From positions 92,682-156,681 of the forward strand of contig JASVEC010000056.1 in NCBI GenBank assembly GCA_030770535.1: a stretch of DNA of 64,000 nt, given 5' to 3'. Below, piece by piece: positions 33,626 to 44,555 of the stretch. This DNA is from Batkoa obscura (Eukaryota > Entomophthoromycota > Entomophthoromycetes > Entomophthorales > Batkoaceae). The notes below the pieces were generated by a model, which saw only the letters and a list, made by a program, of their open reading frames with translations, did no database searches and had not been told where the DNA came from. The position numbers and the translations under genes are program-made. How positions within the stretch are numbered: position 1 is the stretch's first letter; every line of letters begins with the position of its first letter.

Positions 33626-34602
33626 CACTAAAATTCTATTTAATTTATCTTCAGTATCACTGTTTTGATTAATCTTGGTGATCAATAAAGAATCGTAATA
33701 ATATTAGTTCAAAGAGTCTTATTTTTTTCTATTATTTATAGATAGATATCAACTTTAAAGCCCATGTAAATTGTTTAAGCACATCTAAACCTAGGTAAAT
33801 TTGATGTTGGAGATCAGGATAAAGGAAGGCCACTAAATTAAAACGATTATTAAGTCCCTTTTTAGATATAATTTCTTGAGACGATATATTTTAATATATC
33901 ATAATGCCTTTTAAGAATTATTAAACTTTACATAGAATTATTCAAAGTTTTAATAGATAGGGTGTTACCACACAAGAGACAATCCTTACAAAATTTTCAT
34001 ATAATGTTTACTATCTTAAGTTTGGAATTAAGCAAATATTTTAAAATTGTTTATAAAATTATTTACAATTCAATAAAAATAGAGACATATTTTTTTGTTT
34101 AAGAATTTTACTAACAATTTTTTCACTCAAATAGCGCTTAAAAAATGGAAAAAGTGATGAAACCAAAAAAATAACCTCTTATATTAAATGATATTTATAT
34201 GATGGTATTCTCTATTTTATTTTTATGTAAAAAATAATACAACATAACAATAAAAGCTATTAAATAAAATAGTCTAAAGACATTAATAAACCTTTGAAAA
34301 ATAGTTAGTTTTATAGAATTCCCTACATCATTATACGGTGATAATTCATAAATCTAGATGAAAAGTGTTGTAAGTAAATATCATATGATAGTAGAAAGCT
34401 CTGGTTTTTATGCTTACACTGACTTGATTTTTGTAATAAATTCACCCCTATAGATAGTCCTAATTTCATTTTGATTTAAGGATATTATAAATAAAAAAAT
34501 AAAGATTTTTAAAATCTAAAATACTATCAAACCTATTTTATTGAATAAAAATGAAACTTAAATCAATTAAGCTACATCAAAAACAATTAAATATTGACTA
34601 CT
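33626..34602. other. Intergenic region with one MITE
   Basis: No gene seen; MITE at 34077-34184. Confidence 0.5.
34077..34184 (-). mobile_element. MITE copy, worn ends
   Basis: AAGAATTTTACTAACAATTT and CTCAAATAGCGCTTAAAAAA are perfect; the terminal repeats are degraded (AGAGACATAT, AACCTCTTAT). Confidence 0.8.
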
Positions 34603-35025
34603 TTAAGCAATAATGAGGTTTTCATTGACTGCATTAAAGTTGCAACAATTTTGATCGAAGCAATTAACACTATCGCAAAATACAGCTGCTTCAGTATTTT
34701 GGCAAAAATCATTGACACAGAAGTTATTGTCGTTGACTGCATTGAAATCTTGTACGACAAATGGGAAAAAGCCACATCCACCACAACCTCCCCATCCGCC
34801 AAAACCTCCCCATCCACCAAAACCGTCGCAACGACGATGAATACCGGATTGAGCAAGTTGAGGATTAATGGGCATAGCTCTACGGTGAATACCAGATTGA
34901 GCAAGTTGAGGATTAATGGGCATAGCTCTACGGTGAATACCAGATTGGGCTTGGGAAGGGAGCTGAGGAGAAACAGCAAAAACAGAAGCTAAAAGGGATA
35001 AGGAAACTAAGGTATTGAAAATCAT
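34603..35025 (-). CDS. Secreted Kex2-processed peptide precursor 6
   Basis: 140 aa, one exon. Signal peptide MIFNTLVSLSLLASVFA is followed by VSPQLPSQAQSGIH and two identical AMPINPQLAQSGIH units, each before RR. Then come CDGFGGWGGFGGWGGCGGCG, FFPF and the conserved tail (VQDFNAVNDNNFCV, NTEAAVFCD, NFNAVNENLIIA). The tail has extra Cys (CFDQNCCNF) compared with precursors 3 and 5. All predicted free peptides here are 14 residues. The flanks are not part of the recent duplication, so this is an older paralog. Palindrome at 35049-35065. Function unknown. Confidence 0.8.
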   Translation of the reverse strand: MIFNTLVSLSLLASVFAVSPQLPSQAQSGIHRRAMPINPQLAQSGIHRRAMPINPQLAQSGIHRRCDGFGGWGGFGGWGGCGGCGFFPFVVQDFNAVNDNNFCVNDFCQNTEAAVFCDSVNCFDQNCCNFNAVNENLIIA

Positions 35026-35048
35026 TTTGTAATTAAAAATTGAATAAT

Positions 35049-35065
35049 TGTTTAGTCAATAAACA
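35049..35065. promoter_or_regulatory. Family palindrome upstream of precursor 6
   Basis: TGTTTAGTCAATAAACA, 23 bp upstream of the start codon, conserved although surrounding sequence has diverged. Confidence 0.6.
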
Positions 35066-35303
35066 GTTAAATGCTTGATAAAGCTTTTCAAAGGATTTTG
35101 ATTACTTTTATACTCTTTTGTAGATATTTATCTTTAAAATCATTTATCTATCAATTTAATTACTTGATAAATCATTTGAATCATGCTAATTTAAATTTAA
35201 ATTAAAATTAAATTAACAATTTTATAAAACAATGGTAGAAAATATTAAGAAAAAAACAAAAAATACCTTAAAAGAACAAAAAAATGGTACTTTAATCCAT
35301 TAT

Positions 35304-36276
35304 TTATAAATGAGCGAGCCAGTTTTGCAACTCTTGAGTATCAAGGATATGGAATCCCTTTTCCTTAGTAACAATAGCTGCTTGTACATTTTTAATTGTA
35401 AGTGTTTCTTCCATCACTTGTTTAACTACTTTGAGAGCCATAATACCTGCTTCTTCTAAGGTTAAATTCTAGTTTGATCATTATCATCCATATTTAATTA
35501 TATTATTTGAATTAGCTTACACTATTATATAATTCCTTCAATTCACTTTGTGCACCTTCAGATCCGGACCCAATTGCTTTGGCTGAATATCTTGAAAATG
35601 TACCAGAAGGATCACAATAATATCTAAATGATTAGTCATGTTTCTTTGAAAAGATTAGATTTTCTTACAATTGAGGTCCAACTTCATCTACACCAGCTAT
35701 TAAAGTAGCAACACCAAAGGGACGTGACTGATGAATATTAAAATATAATATGATATTTCTAAAATCATCTTACCATAATGGCCGCAGAATCTTCAATTTC
35801 TCCAAACCTCAGCGCTAAATCTGAAATTGCCTGAGTCACTGATTCAACTTTAATCTTTTCGTTATAAGTAAAAGTGTGATTCTAAGTCTGTAATTAATAT
35901 CAACTTAATAAAAGTATAGAATTATTTACTTGGGCTTCAACTCTAGCATGATTGATAATGGTTCTAGAATCTGCAGTTAATCCTGAGAAAGTGGTAGCAA
36001 TGTGCTCATCAATCTCTAAAATCTTTTCTACTGAACTAGGTTCTAACAGTTTTGAAGTAATTCTTTTCTCAACTACTAAAACTACGCCTTCAGAAGTTTC
36101 AAGGCCGACAGCCGTAGAACCAAGCTAGTAAAAAATTACAATTGTTTAACAAGTATTTCTCTAATAAATAAGTAACTTACTTTAATGGCTTCTAAGGCAT
36201 ATTCAACTTGAAATAAACGTCCTTCTGGGGAGAAGGTGTTCACTCCTCGATCATATTCGGAACGTGAGGCATACAT
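35304..36276 (-). CDS. PUP2: 20S proteasome subunit alpha 5
   Basis: Six minus-strand exons (36276-36181, 36124-35930, 35881-35774, 35727-35669, 35623-35521, 35468-35304) encode 241 aa. The alpha-subunit N-terminal signature [27 protein letters not shown] is complete; EYDRGVNTF is specific for alpha 5. [38 protein letters not shown] and [16 protein letters not shown] follow in order. It forms part of the outer ring of the 20S core. The C-terminus is shorter than in Saccharomyces. All five introns are 38-58 bp and phase-consistent, making this the best evidence that the organism is intron-rich. Confidence 0.93.
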
Positions 36277-36699
36277 GTTGATTTGATAAGTATAAGATAA
36301 AAACCAAATTTGAGCAAATTACTTAGTTATAGTTTGTAAGCAGTATTTAGATGACGTTGATACTTTGGTGCTTTAGAAAATAGCCTATTAATAGGTATGA
36401 TTTTTGGATTTTAAGTGTTTTTATTCGTTTAACTAAATGCTGTGGGTTTTTAGGTTGGAATATTAAAATTATTCAAAAATATAATAAATATTTATAAGTT
36501 GGAGTTTTATTTTATTATTAAAGTCCAGTATATTCATAAGCTAATGATTAATATAAATAATGATCTCGATGAAATAAAAATCAGCATTTAACTATGAGCT
36601 TTGCATGACTTAAAATTGAACTCAAGTTGATATCATCCTGAGCAGCTCCAAAAACTATAAAAATAAAAAGGGTGACTTAAAGAAGAGATATTTCAAAAA
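36277..36699. promoter_or_regulatory. Divergent promoter between PUP2 and the small ORF
   Basis: AT-rich; no gene seen. The common proteasome element GGTGGCAAA was not found in this stretch. Confidence 0.4.
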
Positions 36700-36882
36700 A
36701 TGAGTTTGCTATCGACTAATGGCTTTAAACCGTTTAATTTAAAATTATTTAAAAGGGGCTACACTTCTACTACCGATAATTTTGGAAAATACGACATGAA
36801 GTCCATGGCCATGGGCTCGGGACTTACTGTTGGTATGATGCTTTTGGTAATGATTTATTTTAACAATGTTATTAGTTATTAA
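36700..36882 (+). CDS. Small single-span membrane protein, possibly mitochondrial
   Basis: 60 aa. The first 25 residues are basic and Ser/Thr-bearing (FKPFNLKLFKRGYTSTT), like a mitochondrial presequence. One membrane segment lies at about 38-54 (GSGLTVGMMLLVMIYF). Size and layout resemble small accessory subunits of respiratory complexes, but no specific family is recognised. It lies alone between two expressed genes with a purine-rich leader before the ATG. Confidence 0.55.
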   Translation: MSLLSTNGFKPFNLKLFKRGYTSTTDNFGKYDMKSMAMGSGLTVGMMLLVMIYFNNVISY

Positions 36883-37019
36883 TTTTTACTAGTATTCTTT
36901 TTACAAAGGCAGAATGGATGACTCACACTCAAAGCATACTCCATCAGCTAAATAAACATTTTCATTGAAATAAAGTGCATGTTAAATCTAATTTTATTAA
37001 AAGCCTTTTGAATTTTTAT

Positions 37020-38049
37020 TTATAATTTCGAATTCTTGTTAATAAAGTACCAGTCATCAACGTCTTTTGAAATAGGATGATCGGGTTTTACATCTTGATT
37101 TGGTATATCAGAAATATCTTTTTTATAATGAGGTGTACCATGTAAGGTAGAGTTTCTAGTATGAAGGTGGTCATATGGGGCTTTACTTTTGATTAAGTTT
37201 GACCAATGATGATGAGTTTCATTGATAACACTTAAGGCGTACTTTTTATTTAAAAACTTTTCATTAAAAGCGAACCTATTCTTAGGTTTACCATCTGGTA
37301 CTTTGTAATATTTAAACCAATCTAAAGTAGCATTTAATAAGCCTGGAAATTGGGTTTCAACATCTTCAATATCGTTAATTAAATTGGCTTTTGGATCGTT
37401 AATATCAATACATAACATCTTCCAGTCTGTTTCTCCTTCGTCTAACATGGCTAGAGTACCGATCAACTTTACTTGTTTAATTTCACCTATACTAGCTACT
37501 CGAGTTCCTATTTCACATACATCTACTGGGTCATTATCTCCTTTACATTTAGTATCTGGGTTAATATATTCTGGGTCTTCCCAAGTCTATTAAAATTAAA
37601 GATATTATTTTATATATTGCTATATTAAGCTTACTTGAGGAATAGCACCGTAGTTCCAAAGGTATCCTTTATAAGGGAATTGATTTTTTACAAAGCGTAC
37701 TTTGTCTTTTTTTACATCGTATTTTATTGGGTTCAACTCACTCTTAGTAGCAATCTATTAACCTTATTGATAAAAAATCTACTTGAAGCTGTAACTTATA
37801 ATTACCTCTGCTTTTGCATTTGAAAATCTAGGGATTTCTACAACCATATTGAATACATAATCATCACCTTTATTTGGTCTCATTGGTACATCATGGAAAA
37901 AAGAAATGGGTTTGCTATCTTTTTCTATTATTCAAATATTGAATTGTACTTATTCATATTATTGAAATCAATAAATTTTTGTTACCTAAATATAACTTGA
38001 AATCCTTAGAGTATTTTGAGCCTACCTGACGAAGTTGATAACTGCTCAT
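37020..38049 (-). CDS. Inorganic pyrophosphatase, diverged tandem paralog
   Basis: Minus-strand exons 38049-37986, 37924-37806, 37754-37635 and 37586-37020 encode 289 aa of the eukaryotic type I (Ipp1) family. It hydrolyses PPi to phosphate with Mg. Active-site segments are kept: [34 protein letters not shown] and LDEGETDWK. It is less like yeast Ipp1 than its neighbour: [10 protein letters not shown] replaces [21 protein letters not shown] replaces [11 protein letters not shown], and the C-terminus ends FINKNSKL rather than FISGSV. The three introns sit at exactly the same positions as in the neighbour. Probably a specialised or partly redundant copy. Confidence 0.85.
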
Positions 38050-38711
38050 CTTTCTTATTGTTTGTTTAAACACTTCAAAATTAATTAATAAATAGAACTC
38101 TTTGTTATGTTTTTCTTACTTTGGAATTTAAGCTTTGGTTTTATTTTCAAATGCTTAAATACTTTTTATAGTCAACTATGATTGGGTGATGATGGATAAA
38201 TTCAAAGACACTACTAATTGTTAAATATTATAGTCAATAATGGGACGATCAATTTAGCTTGAGAGTGTAAGAATATTTAATAAAGTCAATTCAAATGTTT
38301 AATCAATGTTTATTTTGATAATAAGATTGCCCTTTATATATATCCCAAGAGATAGAATATTTTTTTGATCAGAGGCATTAAATTCTAGCATAATAAATAA
38401 TTTTGTTAATTAGCTTTATAATTAATAGTCATTCTAAGTTTAAACAATTTATTAACTAATCTTACTATATTACTATATACTATATTACTATACTGGAGAT
38501 GTTTTTTTCGGTTTCATTATTTTTTCCATTTTTTAAGCGCTATTTGAGCGGAAGAATTGTTAGTAAAATTGTTAAACACAAAAATACATCCTCACTATTA
38601 TTGACAGTTTGAATTCAAATCAACTTTATTATAATAAAACTTTCGCATATTAAACTTAGTAAGTCATTTTTAAATTTTTTATATTTCTTTATAATTATAT
38701 TTTAAATTCGA
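38050..38711. promoter_or_regulatory. Spacer between the two pyrophosphatases
   Basis: Contains the promoter of the diverged copy and a MITE at 38490-38597. No gene. Confidence 0.5.
38490..38597 (+). mobile_element. MITE copy
   Basis: Interior at consensus (TTTAAGCGCTATTTGAGCGG, AAACACAAAAATACATCC); terminal bases worn. Confidence 0.85.
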
Positions 38712-39735
38712 TTAGACTGAAGAGCCGGAGATAAAGAACCATTTATCAACGGAAGGATCAATAGACGCAGCAGGTTTAACATTTTCTTGTGGTACGCTTT
38801 GATAAACAGCATCGTCTTTACTGACTTTATTCTCCAAAGTTGAATTAACAATTGACAGGTCATAAGAGGCTGATTTAGCAGGTGTGGTACCATTAACTAA
38901 ATTCTTCCAGTGATGATGGGTTTCAAGTACGATTTCAGTAGCGTATTTCTTATTCTTGGCTTCTCCTGAGAAAGCAAACTGATTTTCTGGTTTACCATCT
39001 GGGATTTTGTAAATACGGAACCATTCAACAGTGGCTCTTAAAAGACCTGGAAGGTGACGTTCAACATCTTCAATGTCATTAAGCCTTGAAGCCAACGGAT
39101 CATTGATATCAATTACAATAACTTTCCAATCTGTTTCTCCTTCATCTAACAAAGCAAGTGTACCCAAAATTTTAACTTGTTTGATTTGACCTGGGTATGC
39201 GACTTGTTCTCCAATTTCACACACATCAATTGGATCATTGTCACCACGTGCTTTGGTATCTGGGTGACTAAAGTTAGGGTCTTCCCAAGTCTAGAATATA
39301 AATAAATTATAGCCAATTAGAAGAGATTTAAATTTACTTGTGGGATACAGCCATAGTTCCAGATATAACCATGGTGTGGGAAGCAGTTTCTTACAAAACG
39401 TGGTTTACCTTTTTTAATATCCTGTTTAATTGGGTTGAAAGGTTCTCCAGTAGCAATCTAAAAATATTGACCTAATTCTTACTAATAAATCATTAAACTT
39501 ACTTCTTGCTTGGCATTGGTCCAACGAGGGATCTCAACGACCATGTTGAAGATACCTTTAGCTTCATCAGCATAAAGCGGAATGTCATGGAATGGTGAAA
39601 TTATAGTACCATTTTCCTCTATTAATTGAAAATGAATAATTAAGAAACAAATCAATAATACTACTTACCATAATAGAGACGGTATTCGGCGGTATTAGCA
39701 GCACCGATCTGGCGTAAGTTATAGGTTTGCGACAT
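38712..39735 (-). CDS. IPP1: Inorganic pyrophosphatase
   Basis: Minus-strand exons 39735-39669, 39618-39503, 39457-39338 and 39290-38712 encode 293 aa. It is very close to yeast Ipp1 along its whole length: [93 protein letters not shown], and the C-terminal WFFISGSSV. It is the soluble housekeeping enzyme that pulls biosynthetic reactions by removing PPi. Introns share positions and phases with the downstream paralog, so duplication followed intron gain. Confidence 0.93.
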
Positions 39736-40832
39736 GTTTCTATCTTATATTTTTTTTAAAAAAAAGATATTCTTATAGCTAGTCCATACTTTTTATATTA
39801 TTTTACAACTTTTTTTGATTGAAAGCTTATTGGTTGGAAATGTTTCATTTGGCTATCGCGGACTTAACTCCACACTATTCTACCCCAGTGAAGTTTAGAG
39901 CCAATTATGGACCAAAGTTATTTTTAGAACAATCCAATCAGGTTTTATTCCGATAAAATAATAGCTATGAGGTTCAGCTTTTTTTCTTGTAAGAAGGGGT
40001 CATTACACTTTTTATTAATAAAATGACACTGTAATGGTTAAGAGTTCGATTTATTTACCTAGAATAAATGATAGAATTATTAGCGATTTTTGTCATGTTT
40101 GGATTTCTTATCATTAATTCTTTTCAATTATTTAAACTAATCAAAGTTGGACACTTCACTTTAATATTGCATCATAAAATGCCCATTTATGCCATTTCGT
40201 ATTTTAAGTGAGATGATGCTTTTTAAAATCATATTTAATTTAATTAGATTGTAAAAATAGAGCTTTCAGAATAAGGTGTATCTACAGCTTAATTACTATT
40301 TATAACTACCTGGCACTGGTAAATTGAGTTAATACTAATTTAATAGTAATGAAACGTTAAGTCTTAGTGAATTTTTTAATTTTACAAATGAATTAAAGTA
40401 GAACATTGGTTTTTTAAAATTAACTAAAAATTACAAACTGGATTTTAAAACATGGAATAACGAAAATATATCTTTAAGCGGGTAATTGTGAAATTTGCCC
40501 AATCTCTCAGCAAAATAGCTCACAAGCTTACAGAATTTCTTGGTAATTGGGCAAATTTCTCAACTCTTCCTACTTCATCATTTATATAAAAATTGTTAAA
40601 TGTTTACAAAAAATTTAATTTATTTTGTTTTAACTTTATTTTTAATTTTATTTTATACTTTTTGATTAAAATAAGCAAGATTATTAAACATAATACATAT
40701 AGTCGTTTTTTCATTATACCCGACTTGGATTGAAAAATAGCCTATTATAAACTATATTTATTTTGTGTAATCTATAGTAAATTAATAATTGAAGTAATGA
40801 TATATTAAGTGCACAGAAATTTATTTATATAT
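39736..40832. other. Intergenic region with a long inverted repeat
   Basis: No gene seen. Contains 14-bp perfect inverted arms at 40490-40503 and 40546-40559. Confidence 0.5.
40490..40559. repeat. Inverted repeat, 14-bp arms
   Basis: GAAATTTGCCCAAT (40490-40503) and ATTGGGCAAATTTC (40546-40559), spacer 42 bp; each arm also adjoins a GGTAATTG. Located about 275 bp beyond the 3' end of the Kelch gene. Confidence 0.75.
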
Positions 40833-42242
40833 TTATACCTTGTATTCCTCATAATCAAATTTAAGTTTTTTAGGTAACATGGTATCACCATTATCAATTT
40901 CTTGGCAATAAGTAAAAATTTCACTATCACAATAAGTGATCTTAGTATCGAATGGATCATCTGGCTCAATAATAATAGGCTCAACAATAAGACTTGGAGG
41001 CTCTTCTTTTTTTAATTTACGTTTATACAGTTTGAATACTATGATTATTACTATTATTATAACTCCACATATTTCAACTACAATACATCCTATTAATACT
41101 TTTCCATCATGACTACTTTTTGAAAGAATATTGTTGTTATTCTGTTCATTTTCTAAGGAAGGTAAGCCTTCAAGCTGTTTCCAATCAGTTGTATTTATCA
41201 CTCGGATTTCATTAGTACTTTGGAGTTTATTTTCGTCTTTATCACCCAATATATTAAAACCAAATGAATTTATCAAAAGGTTATTATAAATAGTAAGGCA
41301 ACATCCGTTATAGTTTACACTGTTTGTTTGATTTAACTCTTTAAAGTTTAATGGCTCAAATTGAACTTCATAAACACTTGGTTCGGGCTTAAAATCGCGT
41401 ATAACAAGATGAGTCGAGTGGTCCGTTTTCAAAACATATATATAAAACCCATCTCTAAGTTTAACACTATACTTTTTCACTTGATTGTTTGTTAGATCTA
41501 ATTCATGTATTACATCAATAAAACCATTATGATTTACATTCTCTTTTGGGTATTCCAAAAAATACACTTTATTGTTTTTGACAAATAACTGATGAATATA
41601 ATAGCCTTTTTTTACGCCATAAAGTAGCTTCATCTGCTTTGATTGAATATCATATGATCTTATACCCATCGATGGTAGTTCCCGATTTAAGTAACCAGAG
41701 ATATAAAACCTGTTTAAATTGCTCTCATCTTGTAAAATATAAAAATGATAAGTATATCCATCAACGCCTATTTCGATTGAAATATCAGGTTTACCATTCA
41801 ATTCATATAATTCTTCAATTATGGATTCATTGTACCATTCCTTTTTTTCAATATCAAAATACTCGAATGAAAGTGTGGTTGCGGAAACGGCTTGGAAAGT
41901 TACCAGGGTCTTATTTCCAAAATAAAATATATATGGACCATGTACTACTCTGGGTGGATTTGTCGTACTATACTCTTCCCATTCTACTGTATTACCGCTC
42001 ACTTTAAATCCCTTCCTTAAATTTAGTTTGTACATTTCTTTATTGATTTCAGATACACCTACATTTGGCATCGAAACAAAACCCCCTAAATAATATAATT
42101 CATCTTCAACTATTATACATCCACCACCTGTTACTCTTGGTACTACTGCGTTAATTATGGGAAGTAAAAAGGTTATAATAAATAATAAAAGCGACATTAC
42201 TAAAAAAAAAGCATGTCCGAAAGCTTGGCTAAAGTTGGACAT
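40833..42242 (-). CDS. Kelch-type beta-propeller membrane protein (receptor-like)
   Basis: 469 aa, single exon on the minus strand. A hydrophobic signal/anchor lies at about 10-33. Then comes an extracellular-type domain with Kelch-like strands (GGCIIVEDELYYLGGF is the clearest Gly-Gly motif) and several N-glycosylation sequons. A transmembrane helix is at about 387-406 (VLIGCIVVEICGVIIIVIII), followed by KLYKRKLKK and a 60-residue acidic cytoplasmic tail with several Tyr. The layout is that of a type I surface protein; no ligand or family name can be assigned. It has no intron, unlike most neighbours. Confidence 0.75.
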   Translation of the reverse strand: MSNFSQAFGHAFFLVMSLLLFIITFLLPIINAVVPRVTGGGCIIVEDELYYLGGFVSMPNVGVSEINKEMYKLNLRKGFKVSGNTVEWEEYSTTNPPRVVHGPYIFYFGNKTLVTFQAVSATTLSFEYFDIEKKEWYNESIIEELYELNGKPDISIEIGVDGYTYHFYILQDESNLNRFYISGYLNRELPSMGIRSYDIQSKQMKLLYGVKKGYYIHQLFVKNNKVYFLEYPKENVNHNGFIDVIHELDLTNNQVKKYSVKLRDGFYIYVLKTDHSTHLVIRDFKPEPSVYEVQFEPLNFKELNQTNSVNYNGCCLTIYNNLLINSFGFNILGDKDENKLQSTNEIRVINTTDWKQLEGLPSLENEQNNNNILSKSSHDGKVLIGCIVVEICGVIIIVIIIVFKLYKRKLKKEEPPSLIVEPIIIEPDDPFDTKITYCDSEIFTYCQEIDNGDTMLPKKLKFDYEEYKV

Positions 42243-43009
42243 TTATATATATTTTGATACGATGTGTTCCTATTTGGTTCCTACTTTTTCGAAAATAATT
42301 TAAGCTTTTGGACCCTTTCGGGATTTTAAAATTAGAAATCTTGTTTTTTCATCTAAATTTAATTCATATAATTAAAAATAACCAAATAAATAGCGTCAAT
42401 ATATAAATATTACATGTTAGTATTATTATAGCAATATTTTTTTATCAAAGTTTTATAATATAGTTAAAAAGTTCATTATTCTAGTCAACCCTATTCCAAA
42501 TTATATTGATATGATTTATTATAAGAAATTTTAAATTGCTACACAAACTCGAAGTTCTTAAAGTAATATAACATAGGCGAATCATTTACAACCTTACTAA
42601 AAGTTAGCTATTGAAATTATAATAATTTATGTGTTTTTTGAAGTTATTAGGATTTGTTAAATAAATTTTACTACACACTTAAAGACATAAACTCATAAGG
42701 TTTTAGCATAATATAAATAATAGATGATATGTTTTGGAACTTCTATCAATGTTAAAATTTATTATAAAATGAATAAAGCTCTAGAAGAGTCAAAAAGAGA
42801 GATGCTAGCATTTCTCACCCTATGAAGTATTAAGGTGTTTTGCCAAGAATTATAATTTATAATTTATAATTTTTAGAACAGAATTTGCGTTTTACACAAA
42901 AGATATTTTTAAATTTAGTACTTTGTTTAAAAATTATTTAGACTGATGTCATCACAGCAGCTTAATCAAATTGTAAATAGGGTTCAAATTCAAAATACTA
43001 CATAGTTTT
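42243..43009. other. Intergenic region
   Basis: AT-rich, nothing recognised. Confidence 0.4.
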
Positions 43010-43940
43010 AAATAAAGTCATTTAAGCTAAAGGTCCTAACCAAGTAAGTAAACTTTTAACCTCTTCACTATGTGTATACAACCTATAGCCTTTTTATAAA
43101 GTATTGGTGTAAATCCAACAAATATACTTCCTTTGGATAACTCTGTTGCTTCAAAAATAAAGCCTCGGGGTATAGGACGCTAACTTTAAATAATAATCAA
43201 AGAAGATTGAATGTTTTCTTATTCATAGAGAATTCAAATATAAATTATTATATCCTTTTTATGTCGTAGTACTTCTCGTCTTACATTTCCTTAACAAAAT
43301 CCTCTGCTTTGAGAACAGAAGTATTTTTACCTATATTACATAATAACTATCATGGTCAAAAGCAAACTTAAATGAGTAAAATAGAGTCTTATGTATATTA
43401 AATACTAAATATACAAGAGTGTGTTTGAAAAACTTTATAAAAATATCAATATTCAAGACACTAAGATAAAAGATAATAAAGGAGTAAAGAAACGTATAAA
43501 GCAATTTGTAACAATGTTTATTATATATTAAAAATTAAGCTTTCGCCATCAATAGAAAATTTATTCACCAAATTTTTGGCAGTAACCGTTGAAGTCAGCA
43601 ATTATAATAATGAACAAATTTCATATAAGCAATATCACGCTCACCAAGTTCTAAAGCTAGATGGTTGTAGGTTAAAGTCCTTCTGAAGTAATCTCCTATA
43701 CAATCTTTTGACCGCCATAAGATACTAACATAACTCCCACCTTGCTTGGTACAAATGCATTCATAAACACATTAATAGCTTTAAAGATAAATCAATTTGT
43801 CATTAAAAATTTTGGTTGTAATTATCAAAACAATAATTTAAGTTGAACCAAAGGATTAATGAGGTAAATTTTCATCTGCATTATGTAGCTTAAATCTTTC
43901 AAAATCAGCTTTTTTTCTATCATTGGCATGTTGTCTAAAA
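43010..43940 (-). pseudogene. Decayed Old Yellow Enzyme (NADPH dehydrogenase) gene
   Basis: On the minus strand, scattered frames match the OYE family in the right order. KADFERFKLHNADENLP (about 43910-43860) resembles the GFDGVEIHNANGYLP flavin-barrel segment. SKVGVMLVSYGG (about 43750-43710) resembles VGLRLSPYG. HLALELGERDIAYMKFVH (about 43680-43625) resembles YLAEELEKRDLAYVHLVE. ATELSKGSIFVGF (about 43155-43115) resembles the late phosphate-binding VGFGR region. Stops and frame changes separate every piece, so the gene is dead. The N-terminal third is missing or unrecognisable beyond the MITE at 43947-44050; an LFKP remnant near 44155 may belong to it. Confidence 0.55.
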
Positions 43941-43946
43941 CCTTTT

Positions 43947-44050
43947 ATATAAGGATGTTTTTGATTTCATCACTTTTTCCATTTTTTAAGCATTGTTTGA
44001 GTGAAAAGATCATTAATGAAATTCTTAAACAAAACAAAACATCCCCATAT
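43947..44050 (+). mobile_element. MITE copy within or next to the OYE pseudogene
   Basis: ATATAAGGATGT to ACATCCCCATAT; immediately upstream of the recognisable OYE segments. Confidence 0.85.
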
Positions 44051-44449
44051 ATATTTTAGATTCTTTAATAGTTCCCTCTTGAAAAGGAAATATCCAGCCT
44101 TCCCTCTGTATAAATAGAATTTTTCACAATTAGCTACAGTACTCGAAGGTTTGAATAGAGGTGCGTCACAATTATATAAAGTATGAGTAGCTTTTATCAC
44201 ATTTCATAATTAAATGAATTTTCTCTTTTATTGCTTACTTTAGAAAATACCACTTAATATGCTTTGATTTATTCCCCATTACATGCCCCTCATCCCCTTA
44301 GTTATTTGTTACCTTTATTCTAATGAAGAATATTTACTTAACATAAACTCATAATACTCTTTAATTATTTATTTAAAAGTCAATATTTAAATGTTTTAAC
44401 AGTAATTTTTAATTTAAAAAAACTTTTGTATTTCAAAACTTTTTTTATC

Positions 44450-44555
44450 ATATAAGAGTGTTTTTTTGGTTTCATTACTTTCTCCATCTTTTAAGCGTTA
44501 TTTAAGTGGAAAAATTGTTAGTAAAATTCTTAAACACAAAAATATATCCACATAT
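44450..44555 (+). mobile_element. MITE copy
   Basis: ATATAAGAGTGT to ATATCCACATAT; interior near consensus. Confidence 0.8.
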
